Counted from the stretch's first letter, positions 1 through 8,537 are shown. The stretch is 64,000 nt of DNA from Microbispora siamensis (GCF_016863095.1 NZ_BOOF01000029.1:62001-126000), one strand, 5' to 3'. Translations and numbers: made by a program. Notes: generated by a model from the sequence alone, not told the origin.

Positions 1-2
1 CG

Positions 3-44
3 CACGAGGTTCACGATGCGGACGCCTTCATGCCCCCGCCCTGA
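3..44 (+). CDS. possible 3' end of an upstream CDS (partial)
   Basis: Frame 3 of the left edge is open from the window boundary and reads HEVHDADAFMPPP before a TGA. Only 13 residues are visible, so no family can be named. The acidic/His-rich tail followed by a short untranslated gap before the acyltransferase gene is compatible with the end of a gene on the same strand, but chance openness over 13 codons cannot be excluded. Confidence 0.3.
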   Translation, partial: HEVHDADAFMPPP

Positions 45-167
45 GGTTCCGCTGTCATTTCCGCATGTCGTCATGGTGGCGGGCCGCGAATCAGGCCAGG
101 CCGGGACGCTCTGCGCCGTCCGCCTCATCGTGGCCGGCACCCCCCGCCGAGGAAGGACGCGACGCGC

Positions 168-902
168 ATGACGATCTCCCTGCAGTCTGGACAATCCCTT
201 GGCTCCGGCCGGTACACCGTCGGGCTCGCCGAGAGCGCCGCCGACCTGCGTGCCGCCCAGCGCCTGCGGTACGAGGTGTTCGCGGGGGAGATGGGCGCCC
301 GGCTCGACTCCCCGCTGAGCGGGCTCGACGTCGAACCGCTCGACGCGTACTGCGACCACCTCCTCGTCCGCGAGGGTGACACGGTGGTCGGCACCTACCG
401 CCTGCTGCCGCCCCGCCGTTCCGACCGCCTCTACTCCGACTCCGAGTTCGACCTCGGCGCGCTGAAGGGCCTGCGCGGCGACCTGGTCGAGGCCGGGCGC
501 ACGTGTGTGCACCCCGATCACCGCGGCGGCGCGGTCGTCGCCCTGATGTGGGCCGGGATCGCGCACTACATGACCAGCCGCGGGCACTCCTGGCTGGCGG
601 GCTGCTGCTCGGTGCCCCTGGACGACGGCGGCGCGGTCGCCGCCGGTGTCGTCGACCGGGTCCAGTTGGGACCCGAGGAGTATCGCGTCACGCCGCACAC
701 GCCCTGGCGCGACGCCGGGATCCCCCGCCCCGACCGGTTCGTGCTGCCGCCGCTGCTGCGCGGTTACCTGCGTCTCGGCGCGTGGATCTGCGGCGCTCCC
801 GCGTACGATCCGGACTTCGGCACGGCGGACTTCTTCGTGCTGCTCTCCGTGGCCGACGCCGACCCCCGCTACCTGCGGCACTTCCTGGGAGGGACGCGGT
901 GA
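168..902 (+). CDS. OlsB-like GNAT family N-acyltransferase
   Basis: 244 residues. The RLRYEVFAGEMG segment (about residues 34-45), the YCDHLLV strand and the EAGRTCVHPDHRGG stretch (about 108-121) fit the OlsB/hemolysin-like acyltransferases that move a 3-hydroxyacyl chain from ACP onto the alpha-amino group of an amino acid such as ornithine. The stop overlaps the start of the PlsC-like gene by 4 bases (GTGA), so the two are translationally coupled, as expected for a two-step acylaminolipid pathway (OlsB then OlsA). The substrate cannot be read from sequence; ornithine is inference. Start chosen at ATG 168 after the purine-rich GAGGAAGGAC about 7-16 bases upstream. Confidence 0.75.
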   Translation: MTISLQSGQSLGSGRYTVGLAESAADLRAAQRLRYEVFAGEMGARLDSPLSGLDVEPLDAYCDHLLVREGDTVVGTYRLLPPRRSDRLYSDSEFDLGALKGLRGDLVEAGRTCVHPDHRGGAVVALMWAGIAHYMTSRGHSWLAGCCSVPLDDGGAVAAGVVDRVQLGPEEYRVTPHTPWRDAGIPRPDRFVLPPLLRGYLRLGAWICGAPAYDPDFGTADFFVLLSVADADPRYLRHFLGGTR

Positions 903-1825
903 GCGCCGTCGCGCACCTGCCGGTGGCCTCCTCCGCCTGGCTGCCGGTGTCCCCCTGCGCGCCGGATGTCTGCCTGCGTCCGCAGGCGCGTACGGCCGGC
1001 CTCCTCCGCCGGGCCGCCCGCCTGGCGGGCGCGGCCGCCGTGCTGCTCGCCGGTCTGCCGATCGCGCTCGCGCTGGGCCGTACGGCACGGCGCGGGGCGG
1101 TCACGAGGCGCTGGTCGCGTCTGCTGCTGCGGGCACTCGGCGTCAGGATCGTGACGCGCCGCGGGTTCTCCTGCATCGGGGGCTCGGCGCGGGCGCGAGC
1201 CGTGCCGGGGGAGGACGGGCCCGCCCTGCTCGTCGGCAACCACGTCTCCTGGCTCGACCCCCTGGTCATCACGGCGACCTTCGCCTGCCGCCCGCTGGCC
1301 AAGGCGGAGGTGGGGAGGTGGCCGATCGTCGGCACGCTCGCCGCCGGGGGCGGGGCGCTGTTCATCGACAGGGACAGGCTGTCCGCCCTGCCCGGGGTCG
1401 TCGCGGACATGACCGCCGCGTTGCGGCGCGGCGAGAGCGTGGCCGCGTTCCCCGAGGGCACGACGTGGTGCGGACGCGAGATGGGGCGTTTCCGGCCCGC
1501 GGTCTTCCAGGCGGCGCTCGACGCGGGGGTGCCCGTGCGGCCGGTGGCGCTGCGTTTCCTGGAGGGCGACGGGGAGCGGGCCGCCCTTTCCACCCGGCCG
1601 TCGTACGTCGGGGACGACACGCTGCTGGCGTCGATTCTGCGGATCGTCGCGACCAGGGACCTGGTCGCGGAGGTGACGGTCTTCCCCGCCGTACGGCTGG
1701 ACCGCCCGGTCGCGTACGGCGGGCGCGCCCACCGGGGGGAGGCGCGGGCGGCGCTGGCGCGGATCGCCGAGGCTCAGGTCAGAACGGGTCTCGTGGAGCC
1801 CGAGGAGCAGGCCGTGGCGGCCTGA
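899..1825 (+). CDS. PlsC-like 1-acylglycerol-3-phosphate / lyso-lipid O-acyltransferase
   Basis: 308 residues from the GTG at 899, which overlaps the previous stop. The catalytic HX4D motif is NHVSWLD (H115, D120) and the second acyltransferase motif is FPEGTT starting at F184. An N-terminal hydrophobic stretch (LAGAAAVLLAGLPIALAL, about residues 42-59) suggests membrane attachment. Family role: transfer of an acyl chain to the hydroxyl of a lyso-lipid. Coupling to the OlsB-like gene suggests an OlsA-like O-acylation of an N-acyl amino acid rather than phosphatidic acid synthesis. A longer open frame upstream overlaps the OlsB gene and is rejected. Confidence 0.75.
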   Translation: MSAVAHLPVASSAWLPVSPCAPDVCLRPQARTAGLLRRAARLAGAAAVLLAGLPIALALGRTARRGAVTRRWSRLLLRALGVRIVTRRGFSCIGGSARARAVPGEDGPALLVGNHVSWLDPLVITATFACRPLAKAEVGRWPIVGTLAAGGGALFIDRDRLSALPGVVADMTAALRRGESVAAFPEGTTWCGREMGRFRPAVFQAALDAGVPVRPVALRFLEGDGERAALSTRPSYVGDDTLLASILRIVATRDLVAEVTVFPAVRLDRPVAYGGRAHRGEARAALARIAEAQVRTGLVEPEEQAVAA

Positions 1826-1898
1826 CAGGGGCTGCCCCACGATCGCCGGCGCCTGCCCGGGAGGCCGGGCGGGCGCCGTGGGTTGCATCGGAAGGAAC

Positions 1899-2471
1899 TC
1901 AGCGGGTGATCGTGCTCTTCGACTTCGCCCAGCTGATGCTGTCGCCGAAGTCGCTGAGCAGTTCCTTCGGGTCGGTGTTTCGCGCCCCGTTGACGACCGC
2001 GCCGCCGAAGTAGCCATAGAGCTTGCCGCGGGCGGACCCGCTCAGCTGGGCCTTCGCCCAGAACGTGTAGCTCCCGCCCTTCTTGAGACCGGGCAGCACG
2101 CACAGCGCGCGGGTCCGCTCCCGCGTGCACTGCTCGTGGTAGTGGGTGCCGCGCGGGACGTAGATCCGGGTCTTGGTGACGTTCTTGGGGAACTTGACCG
2201 CCAGGAAGATGTCCTCGGTCCTGGTCCTGAGCCTGTTGCTGAGCTTGACTCTGAACGTGATCACGCGCCCGGCGCGGACGCTGTAGGGGTAACTGATCGC
2301 GATGCGGACGGGCGCCGGGGCCGCCGTGGTCGCCGCGGACGCCGCGACCGCCGTGGACGAGGCGGACGCGGCCGACGATGCGGCGGAGGCGGGCGCGCCG
2401 GACGCGACCAGCGCGCCCGCGGCCAGTGGCACGGCCAGCAGCGCGATCGGCTTGCCGATGAGGGTACGCAT
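1899..2471 (-). CDS. small secreted protein with beta-sandwich-like domain, unknown function
   Basis: 190 residues. A Sec signal (MRTLIGKPIALLAVPLAAGA followed by LVASGAPASA) is followed by a low-complexity Ala/Ser linker (to about residue 58) and a domain rich in alternating hydrophobics (VRAGRVITFRVKLSNRL..), resembling DUF11/Ig-like extracellular folds. Two cysteines (EQC, ALC) are spaced for a disulfide. Start taken at ATG 2471, with AAGG about 10 bases upstream; an in-frame GTG 13 codons earlier is possible. No family recognised with certainty. It converges on the PlsC-like gene. Confidence 0.6.
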   Translation of the reverse strand: MRTLIGKPIALLAVPLAAGALVASGAPASAASSAASASSTAVAASAATTAAPAPVRIAISYPYSVRAGRVITFRVKLSNRLRTRTEDIFLAVKFPKNVTKTRIYVPRGTHYHEQCTRERTRALCVLPGLKKGGSYTFWAKAQLSGSARGKLYGYFGGAVVNGARNTDPKELLSDFGDSISWAKSKSTITR

Positions 2472-2512
2472 GCGGTCAGCCTTGACGATCGAGATCACGG
2501 TTCGATCACGTA

Positions 2513-3565
2513 TCAGAGGATGAGATGGCTGTCGCCGAACTCGTGCCAGAGATAGCCCTCCTCGATCGCCGCCTCGTACGAGCGGGCCAGCACGCCGGTC
2601 CCGGTGATCGCCGACAGCATCATCAGGTGGCTGGAGCGGGGCTCGTGCAGGCCCGTGACGAGGCCGTCCACCGCTCGCACGCCTCCCGCCGGCGTGACGA
2701 CGTGTGAGGTCCAGCCTGACGCCGCCCGCACCGTGCCCGGGGCGGAGGTGTCGAGGGCGGCGGTCTCCAGAGCCCGTACGACGGTCGTGCCGACGGCGAT
2801 CACCCGGCCCCCGTGCTCGCGGGTGATGTTCACCAGCCGTGCCGTCCGCGGGGAGACCGAGAACCACTCGGGGTAGGGCGGTTCGTCCTTCTCCGGAGAC
2901 GCGACCCCGGTGTGCAGCGTGATCGGTGCGACGCCGATCCCCCGGGCGACCAGGGCGGTGACGAGTTCCGGTGTGAACGGCCGACCGGCGCTGGGCATCT
3001 CCGCGCTGCCCGGCTCGACCCCGAAGACCGTCTGGTAGTCGGCGAGCGGCCAGTCGCGCCCCACGTAGCCGTAGCGGATGGGCACGCCGTGCGCGGCGAG
3101 GTAGGAGAGCACGTCGCGGTCCAGGTGGGCACGCCACAGGCGCGGCGTCTCCTGCGCCAGCAGGCGCAGCGTGGCCCCTCCCGGCAACGGCAGCCACTCG
3201 CCGGGCGCGGCGCCGGAGTAGGGCTCCGTCGCCGTCGCCGTACGGCGGCGCAGTTCGACCAGCCACTCGCCGGACGCGAGGCGGCCGGAGAAGTGGACGG
3301 CCAGCCGGTCGAGCCGCACCGCCGCGGGCAGGGTGGCGGAGTTGTTGACCACCAGCAGGTCGCCGGGGGACAGCAGCGACGGCAGGTCGGCGAAGACGTG
3401 GTGGGTGACCTCGCCGGTGTCGCGGCGGGACACCAGCAGCCTGACCTCGTCGCGGCGCAGCCCGCGCGCCTCCGGCGGTTCGTGCGCCTCGAGCGGCGCC
3501 GTCAGCGCGAACTCGAACGACCCTGCCGCCCCGTACGGCCGGATCGCCGAATCGGGGGTGCTCAT
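2513..3565 (-). CDS. queA: QueA-like S-adenosylmethionine:tRNA ribosyltransferase-isomerase
   Basis: 350 residues. Family features include DLLVVNNSATLPAAV (VxNxT-type motif), the ARGIGVAPITLHTGVAS block (cf. ITLHVGxGTF), GTTVVRALE and the C-terminal LMMLSAITG..YEEAI..YLWHEFGDS-like segment (cf. Y..Y.FfSYGDAMLI). QueA moves the ribosyl part of SAM onto preQ1 in tRNA to form epoxyqueuosine. Start ATG 3565 overlaps the SDR stop (ATGA), so the gene is read after the SDR. No other queuosine gene lies here, so the substrate should not be taken as settled; the family has divergent actinobacterial members. Confidence 0.75.
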   Translation of the reverse strand: MSTPDSAIRPYGAAGSFEFALTAPLEAHEPPEARGLRRDEVRLLVSRRDTGEVTHHVFADLPSLLSPGDLLVVNNSATLPAAVRLDRLAVHFSGRLASGEWLVELRRRTATATEPYSGAAPGEWLPLPGGATLRLLAQETPRLWRAHLDRDVLSYLAAHGVPIRYGYVGRDWPLADYQTVFGVEPGSAEMPSAGRPFTPELVTALVARGIGVAPITLHTGVASPEKDEPPYPEWFSVSPRTARLVNITREHGGRVIAVGTTVVRALETAALDTSAPGTVRAASGWTSHVVTPAGGVRAVDGLVTGLHEPRSSHLMMLSAITGTGVLARSYEAAIEEGYLWHEFGDSHLIL

Positions 3566-4224
3566 TCCAGTTCCCCTCTCGTGAAGCGGCCGGGGGCGGG
3601 GTGGGCGCCCACGAGGCGCAGCAGCGCCGGGGCGACGCTCTCGGGCGGCGGCGCGGCCCCGGCCTCCTCGGGGCCGACGGCGTCCGCGAGCATGCGGGTG
3701 CGCATCTCGCCCGGGTCCACCCACCAGACGGCCACGTCGGGCTCCTCGGCCGCGAGAACGTTCGACACCTGGTCGAGGGCGGCCTTGGTCGCGCCGTAGC
3801 CGCCCCAGCCCTCGTACGCCTCGACGGCCGCGTCGGAGGAGATGTTGAGGATCGCGCCCCGCCGCTTGCGCAGCGCGGGCAGCGTCGCCTGGACCAGCGC
3901 GAGCGGCGCGATCACGTTCGTCTCGAACAGCGCGCGCAGCGCGTCCAGCGGATAGTCGGCGAGCCGGGGCAGCGGGGCGGGACCGAGCCCGCTCGCGTTG
4001 TTGACGAGGAGGTCCAGTTCGGGCACGGACTCGGCGAGCCTGGCCACGTGCGCGGGATCGGCGACGTCTCCGGGGATGGCCCGGGCGCCGAGGTCGAAGG
4101 CGGCCGACATGAGGTCCTCCTCGCCGCGCGCGGTGAGGAGGAGCGACCAGCCGTCGGCGGCGAGCGCCTTGGCGAGAGCGAGTCCCAGCCCTCGCGACGC
4201 TCCGGTGATGAGTGCCTGCTTCAT
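3562..4224 (-). CDS. short-chain dehydrogenase/reductase
   Basis: 220 residues. Classical SDR with the TGASRGLG nucleotide loop at the N terminus, NNAS, the catalytic Ser in ILNISSDA and YGATK (YxxxK). It should reduce or oxidise a small carbonyl/alcohol with NAD(P); substrate unknown. The start at ATG 4224 places MKQALITGASRG at the N terminus as usual for the family, and a TAGCGT box lies 7 bases ahead, so the transcript is probably leaderless; an upstream in-frame ATG at 4248 lies beyond that box. Overlaps the queA-like gene by 4 bases. Confidence 0.85.
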   Translation of the reverse strand: MKQALITGASRGLGLALAKALAADGWSLLLTARGEEDLMSAAFDLGARAIPGDVADPAHVARLAESVPELDLLVNNASGLGPAPLPRLADYPLDALRALFETNVIAPLALVQATLPALRKRRGAILNISSDAAVEAYEGWGGYGATKAALDQVSNVLAAEEPDVAVWWVDPGEMRTRMLADAVGPEEAGAAPPPESVAPALLRLVGAHPAPGRFTRGELE

Positions 4225-4231
4225 GCGCTTC

Positions 4232-4237
4232 ACGCTA
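4232..4237 (-). promoter_or_regulatory. -10 box of leaderless SDR/queA transcript
   Basis: TAGCGT, then 7 bases (GAAGCGC), then the ATG of the SDR gene: the spacing puts the transcription start on the start codon. No good -35 is visible. Confidence 0.55.
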
Positions 4238-4336
4238 GGAATCGGCACGTCAGGGACACATCGGACCGAGGTCCTGCCGTCGCTCGGCAGTTGGGTCTAG
4301 GTCCCCCGGCCGACGCGGGCCAGTTGGCGGTGCACC

Positions 4337-4342
4337 TAGTCT
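4337..4342 (+). promoter_or_regulatory. -10 box of leaderless histidine kinase gene
   Basis: TAGTCT followed by 7 bases and the GTG at 4350; no Shine-Dalgarno sequence precedes the GTG. It shares a 125-bp divergent region with the SDR promoter. Confidence 0.55.
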
Positions 4343-4349
4343 GTGTCCC

Positions 4350-5513
4350 GTGCCCGAGCCTGCCGACCCTGCTTCCGCGCCCGCGCGGGACCGCGACGCG
4401 GTGCTGCACGCGGTCAGCTCGGCCGTGCTGGCCGTCACCCGTCACCTGTCGGTCCGCGAGGTCCTCCAGGTCATCGTGCGGTCCGCGGCGCGGCTGCTCG
4501 ACGCGAAATACGCCGCGCTCGGCGTGCCGGACGACGACGGCGCGTTCGCCGAGTTCGTGGCCGAGGGCATCTCCGACGAGCAGTGGGCGGCCATCGGGCC
4601 CACCCCGCGCCAGCACGGCATGCTGGGCGCGATGCTCCGCGAGGGGACGCCGGTGCGGCTGGCCGACATCCGCAGGGACCCCCGGTTCGAGTGGTGGCCG
4701 AAGGCCCATCCCATCCTCAAGGACTTCCTCGGTGTGCCGATCATGGACGGCGGCACGGTCCTCGGGATCATCTTCCTGTCCAACAAGCGGACGCCCGGCG
4801 GGTTCGACGAGGCCGACGAGGAGCTGCTGACGTTGTTCGCGGCGCACGCCGCCATCGCGATCACTAACGCCCGGCTGTACGAGCGGGGGCGCGAGCTCAC
4901 GGTCGTCGAAGAACGCACCCGGATGGCCCGCGAGCTGCACGACGCCGTCAGCCAGAAGCTGTTCTCGCTGCGGCTGACCGCGCGGGCCGCCGCCGCGCTC
5001 GCCCGTACGGACCCCGAGCGGGCGGCCGAGGCGATCGAACGGGTCGAGCGGATGGCGGGAGAGGCGCTGACCGAGCTGCGCGCGGTGATCGTGGAGCTGC
5101 GGCCGGCCGAGCTGGACCGGCACGGCCTGGTGGAGAGCCTGCGCAAGCAGGTGGCCCTCCTCGACCGCCTGCACCCCATGACGGTCGCCTTCACCGCCGA
5201 GGGCGAGGCGCCCGGCGACCTCGACCTCGATCTGGCGCCCGAGATCGAGGTCGCCGTGCTGCGGGTCGCCCAGGAGGCCCTGCACAACGCCGTGCGGCAC
5301 GCCAGGGCCGCCCGCATCGACGTACGGCTCGCGCATCGGGAGGCCGCGCTGGTGCTCGAGGTGACCGACGACGGCGCCGGATTCGATGAGGCGGGAGTGC
5401 ACGGCTTGGGGCTGCCGTCGATGAGCGACCGGGCCCAGGCCGTGGGCGGCACGCTGACGGTCTCCTCCGCGCCCGGCCGCGGCACGACCGTACGACTGGA
5501 GGTGCCCGCGTGA
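4350..5513 (+). CDS. GAF-domain sensor histidine kinase (NarL-type two-component system)
   Basis: 387 residues, soluble. A GAF domain spans about residues 30-175; the dimerisation/phosphoacceptor segment [18 protein letters not shown] carries H197 in the HisKA_3 context; the ATPase domain follows with the N box ([14 protein letters not shown]) and DDGAGFD (G1). There is no transmembrane segment, so it senses an internal signal, possibly a ligand or redox state bound by the GAF domain. GTG start at 4350 is leaderless by its promoter spacing. It overlaps the response regulator gene by 4 bases. Confidence 0.93.
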   Translation: MPEPADPASAPARDRDAVLHAVSSAVLAVTRHLSVREVLQVIVRSAARLLDAKYAALGVPDDDGAFAEFVAEGISDEQWAAIGPTPRQHGMLGAMLREGTPVRLADIRRDPRFEWWPKAHPILKDFLGVPIMDGGTVLGIIFLSNKRTPGGFDEADEELLTLFAAHAAIAITNARLYERGRELTVVEERTRMARELHDAVSQKLFSLRLTARAAAALARTDPERAAEAIERVERMAGEALTELRAVIVELRPAELDRHGLVESLRKQVALLDRLHPMTVAFTAEGEAPGDLDLDLAPEIEVAVLRVAQEALHNAVRHARAARIDVRLAHREAALVLEVTDDGAGFDEAGVHGLGLPSMSDRAQAVGGTLTVSSAPGRGTTVRLEVPA

Positions 5514-6133
5514 TCCGCGTGCTCATCGCCGACGACCATCCCGTCGTACGGCAGGGCCTGCGTACGTTCCTGGAGATCCAGGAGGACATCAGCGTCGTGG
5601 GGGAGGCGGCCGACGGCGCCGAGGCGGTCGAGATGACCGGCGCGCTCGCCCCCGACGTGCTGCTGCTCGACCTGAAGATGCCGGTGCTCGACGGCCTGGG
5701 CGCGCTCGCGGAGCTGTCAGGCCGGGACGTGCGGGTGATCGTCCTCACCTCGGTCAGCGACCGCGGCGACGTGGCCCCGGCCATGCGGGCGGGCGCGGCG
5801 GGCTTCCTCTACAAGGACGTGGACCCCGGCGCCCTCGTCCAGGCGATCCGGGCCGTGTACGGCGGGCAGGTTCTGCTCGCGCCGGAGGCAGCCGAGGCGA
5901 TGCTGGCCGGCCCGGCGGACCGCGAGCACGACGGAGCGGGGTCCGCCCTGACCGATCGGGAACGCGAGGTGCTGCGGCTGCTCGCCGCCGGCCGTTCGAA
6001 CCGCGAGATCGCCCGCGAGCTCGCGGTGGCGGAGAAGACCGTGAAGACCCACGTCTCCAACGTGCTCATGAAGCTCGGCGTGCAGGACCGCACCCAGGCC
6101 GCGCTCTACGCCGTACGCCACGGCCTGGCCTGA
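5510..6133 (+). CDS. NarL/FixJ-family response regulator
   Basis: 207 residues. Receiver domain with acidic pair D8-D9, phosphoacceptor D54 (LLLDLKMP), T/S switch (VLTSVSD) and the conserved Lys in FLYKD. The C-terminal LuxR-type helix-turn-helix is [22 protein letters not shown] followed by [18 protein letters not shown]. It is the partner of the overlapping GAF kinase and should bind DNA as a dimer when phosphorylated. Targets are not evident from the window. Confidence 0.95.
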   Translation: MIRVLIADDHPVVRQGLRTFLEIQEDISVVGEAADGAEAVEMTGALAPDVLLLDLKMPVLDGLGALAELSGRDVRVIVLTSVSDRGDVAPAMRAGAAGFLYKDVDPGALVQAIRAVYGGQVLLAPEAAEAMLAGPADREHDGAGSALTDREREVLRLLAAGRSNREIARELAVAEKTVKTHVSNVLMKLGVQDRTQAALYAVRHGLA

Positions 6134-6145
6134 GCGCCCGCCGGC

Positions 6146-7384
6146 TCACGCCGCCAGCCGGGCGCCGCGTCGCCAGACGGCCCGGATGTTGAGGGTGTCG
6201 CCGATGGCCGTGGTGGGGTCGCCGTCGACCAGGAGGAGGTCGGCGCGCAGCCCCGGGGCGATGCGCCCGCGGTCGTCCAGCCCGAACCGCCGGGCGGTGG
6301 CGGCGGTCGCCGCGTGGAGCGCCGCGGACGGGGCGAGACCGGCGCGGACGAGGTATCCCAGTTCGTGGTGCACGCTCGCGCCGTGGGCCAGCCCGCCGAG
6401 GAACGGCACGGGAATGGAGGTGTCGGTGCCGACGAGGACGTCCACGCCGGCCTCGTGCAGGGCCGCGACGGACGCCAGCACGTCGTCGAGCCTGCCCTGC
6501 GGGTAGCGGTTGAAGCTGCCGCGCAGGGTCTTGTCCCATCGGCCGTCGAGACGGCTGCTCACCCGCGGGTCGTCGGCCAGCGCCTCGCCGGTCATCCCCA
6601 TCAGCGAGGCGTTCAGGCACACGCACGCGACGACGAAGGCGCCGGAGTCGGCGATCACCCGGATGATCTCGGGGGTGTGCGGGCGGTCCATGAACAGGTG
6701 GGCGAGGCCGTCCACGCCCGCCTCGATCGCCATGCGGGTGGCGTCGACGGTGAGTGCGTGGGCGATGGCGAGCATCCCGTGCCGGTGGGCCTCTGCGACG
6801 CCGGCGTCCAGTGTCGCCTGGTCGAGCATGGGGAGGCCCGGGTGCCCCTCGACGGTCCCGTCGTCGACCATGAACTTGATGTAGTCCGAGCCGGAAGCCA
6901 CGAGACGAGGAATCCACGCCACCGCCTCCTCGGGGGTGGTCACGTGCGGTTCCGGGCGAGGGCCGGCCTGCCACCGGTCATCCGGCGCGCCGCTCCCGAT
7001 GAAGGGGCGGATGTCGAAGTCCTCGGGGACCAGTTCGCTGGGATGCCCGCCCGGCGCCGTGAGGCCGAAACCGGCGGAGCGGACGTCGGCGAGCGTGTCG
7101 TCCTCCTCGATGTGGGCGCGGCCGTGCCGGGTGTGCGCGCCCTGCATCTCGAGTTCCGTCGTCACACCGAACGTCAGAGCGAGCGCGAGGGAGTCCTCGC
7201 TGGTGTGGACGTGGGCGTCGATCAGGCCGGGGAGAAGGGTCGCCCCGGTGGCGTCGACGACCTCGGCGTCGGAGGGCATGTCCCCTCCCACGGCGAGGAT
7301 CCGCCCTTCGCCGACGAGCACAGCGGCGGGGCCGATCGGCCTCTCGCCGTCGAACACGCGGGCGTTGACGATGGCTGTCTTCAT
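6146..7384 (-). CDS. amidohydrolase-family metal-dependent hydrolase
   Basis: 412 residues. The metal-binding HVH after LLPGLIDA (HxH), the YIKFMVDDG strand (candidate bridging Lys), LAIAHALT, GLAHLFMD and VGTDTSIP (late Asp) define the imidazolonepropionase/adenosine-deaminase-like superfamily, with the usual small beta-sandwich at both ends (GRIAPGLRADLLLVDGDP). Cyclic amide or ester-type substrates are typical. The start at ATG 7384 (MKTAIVNARVFDG) sits at the family N terminus. It is divergent from a MarR gene, with two palindromes between them, so it is likely repressed by that MarR. Confidence 0.85.
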   Translation of the reverse strand: MKTAIVNARVFDGERPIGPAAVLVGEGRILAVGGDMPSDAEVVDATGATLLPGLIDAHVHTSEDSLALALTFGVTTELEMQGAHTRHGRAHIEEDDTLADVRSAGFGLTAPGGHPSELVPEDFDIRPFIGSGAPDDRWQAGPRPEPHVTTPEEAVAWIPRLVASGSDYIKFMVDDGTVEGHPGLPMLDQATLDAGVAEAHRHGMLAIAHALTVDATRMAIEAGVDGLAHLFMDRPHTPEIIRVIADSGAFVVACVCLNASLMGMTGEALADDPRVSSRLDGRWDKTLRGSFNRYPQGRLDDVLASVAALHEAGVDVLVGTDTSIPVPFLGGLAHGASVHHELGYLVRAGLAPSAALHAATAATARRFGLDDRGRIAPGLRADLLLVDGDPTTAIGDTLNIRAVWRRGARLAA

Positions 7385-7408
7385 GGTCCGTCCAGTCTGC
7401 CGAGCTGA

Positions 7409-7426
7409 TGCATAGGCCCCTATGTA
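7409..7426. promoter_or_regulatory. MarR operator, site 1
   Basis: TGCATAGGCCCCTATGTA: an 18-bp near-perfect dyad (one mismatch in the outer positions). It lies 24 bp from a second copy in the divergent region between the amidohydrolase and a MarR-family gene. Confidence 0.65.
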
Positions 7427-7432
7427 AACAGG

Positions 7433-7450
7433 TGCATAGGACGCTATGCA
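7433..7450. promoter_or_regulatory. MarR operator, site 2
   Basis: TGCATAGGACGCTATGCA: arms TGCATAG/CTATGCA are perfect around a 4-bp centre. The start-to-start spacing to site 1 is 24 bp, a little over two helical turns, so both dimers could sit near the same face. Confidence 0.65.
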
Positions 7451-7562
7451 ACGGGCGCGTACGGTGTCGGTAGCCTTTTGCCGGGCGGTGGACGGGCCAC
7501 CCCACACGGACGCGCCGTCACGTGCCCATGGCGGACGGTCGGTCGAGCGGAAAGAGGCGCCG

Positions 7563-8042
7563 ATGGAGGGCGAGGGGGAGCGGTGGGTCCCGGAGCGCTA
7601 TGCGGCGTACTGGATCAACCACTCGTCGAGGAAGGTGATCCGCCTCCATGAGCTGCGGCTGCGTCCCCTCGGGTTGAGCATGGCCAACGCCGCGGTGCTT
7701 CTGACGCTGGCCGAAGGCGGCCCGATGTCGCAGAAGGACCTGACCCGGTTGGCGCGGGTCGAACAGCCGACGATGGCGGAGATGCTGTCGCGGATGGAGC
7801 GCGACGGCCTGGTGTGTCGGCAGCGCAATCCCCGTGACCGGCGGGGCAGCCTCTTCTCCGTCACCGACCTGGCGCGGAGCCGGCTCGACCTGGTGCGCGA
7901 GGCGCTGGTGCAGGGGGAGCGGGACGCGCTGTCCGGTCTCACCGCCGAGGAGACGGAGCAACTGATCCGGCTGCTCCGGCGCGTGGCCGGCAACGTGGAC
8001 CAGGCCGCAGCCCCGCTCCAGTCACCCGAGAGAAAAGGGTAG
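7563..8042 (+). CDS. MarR-family transcriptional regulator
   Basis: 159 residues. Winged helix: helices around LSMANAAVLLTLAEGG, recognition region MSQKDLTRLARVEQPTMAEMLSRMERDGLV and wing RQRNPRDRRGSLFSVT. Start at ATG 7563 preceded by GAAAGAGG; an ORF start at 7446 would lie within operator site 2 and is not favoured. The gene should repress the divergent amidohydrolase and itself until a small aromatic or similar ligand binds. Confidence 0.88.
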   Translation: MEGEGERWVPERYAAYWINHSSRKVIRLHELRLRPLGLSMANAAVLLTLAEGGPMSQKDLTRLARVEQPTMAEMLSRMERDGLVCRQRNPRDRRGSLFSVTDLARSRLDLVREALVQGERDALSGLTAEETEQLIRLLRRVAGNVDQAAAPLQSPERKG

Positions 8043-8057
8043 TTCGCCTCGCGAATT
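8041..8057. promoter_or_regulatory. likely autoregulatory MarR operator
   Basis: AGTTCGCCTCGCGAATT has arms TTCGC/GCGAA and matches the two palindromes before the 8623 gene at 12 of 17 positions. It lies immediately upstream of the -10 box of the second MarR gene, and its first two bases overlap the previous stop codon. Confidence 0.5.
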
Positions 8058-8060
8058 GGT

Positions 8061-8066
8061 TACTCT
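8061..8066 (+). promoter_or_regulatory. -10 box of leaderless MarR gene
   Basis: TACTCT, 6 bases, then the GTG at 8073; there is no Shine-Dalgarno sequence. The box adjoins the palindrome at 8041-8057. Confidence 0.55.
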
Positions 8067-8072
8067 GGACCG

Positions 8073-8537
8073 GTGAGCAAGAATGCCGACGGCCAGATGG
8101 GGACGGTGGCCGCGCTGGTGCGGTCCACGTTCCTGGTGAACGCCGTGTACGCGGATTCCGCCCGAGAGTACGGACTCACCCAGCAGCAGGGTCAGTTGCT
8201 GTGCGTTCTGATGGCGCAGCCCTACGGCATGAGCGAGCTGGGCGGGATACTCGGCCTGGCGAAGTCGAGCCTGACCGGCCTGGTGGACCGCAGCGAGCGC
8301 AACGGACTGGTCCAGCGCACCCCCGACCCCCAGGACTCCCGCGCGGTGCGGGTGTCGCTCACCAGGCAGGGCGCCAGGCTGGCCGACGAGTTCTACACCG
8401 AGACCTGCCGCCGCGTCGAGGAACTGGCCTCGGGGCTGGCGCCGGCGGAGCGCGACACGCTCGCCGCCCTGCTCGGCCGCGTCGTGACGGACAACAAGGT
8501 CCCCACCGTCTTCCTGGAACCGGACTCCACGCGCTGA
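8073..8537 (+). CDS. MarR-family transcriptional regulator
   Basis: 154 residues. The fold is read from YGLTQQQGQLLCVLMAQPYGMSELGGILGLAKSSLTGLVDRSERNGLV and the wing RTPDPQDSRAVRVSLT. The GTG start is leaderless. Downstream are two 17-bp palindromes and the flavoprotein gene, which is probably its target. One cysteine (LLCVLM) and another in ETCRR could make it redox-responsive, but this is speculation. Confidence 0.9.
   Translation: MSKNADGQMGTVAALVRSTFLVNAVYADSAREYGLTQQQGQLLCVLMAQPYGMSELGGILGLAKSSLTGLVDRSERNGLVQRTPDPQDSRAVRVSLTRQGARLADEFYTETCRRVEELASGLAPAERDTLAALLGRVVTDNKVPTVFLEPDSTR

Noticed and set aside
503..898. Upstream extension of the PlsC-like gene
   Set aside because: It overlaps the OlsB-like gene out of frame and reads as Arg/Pro-rich shadow; the GTG at 899 gives the coupled start.
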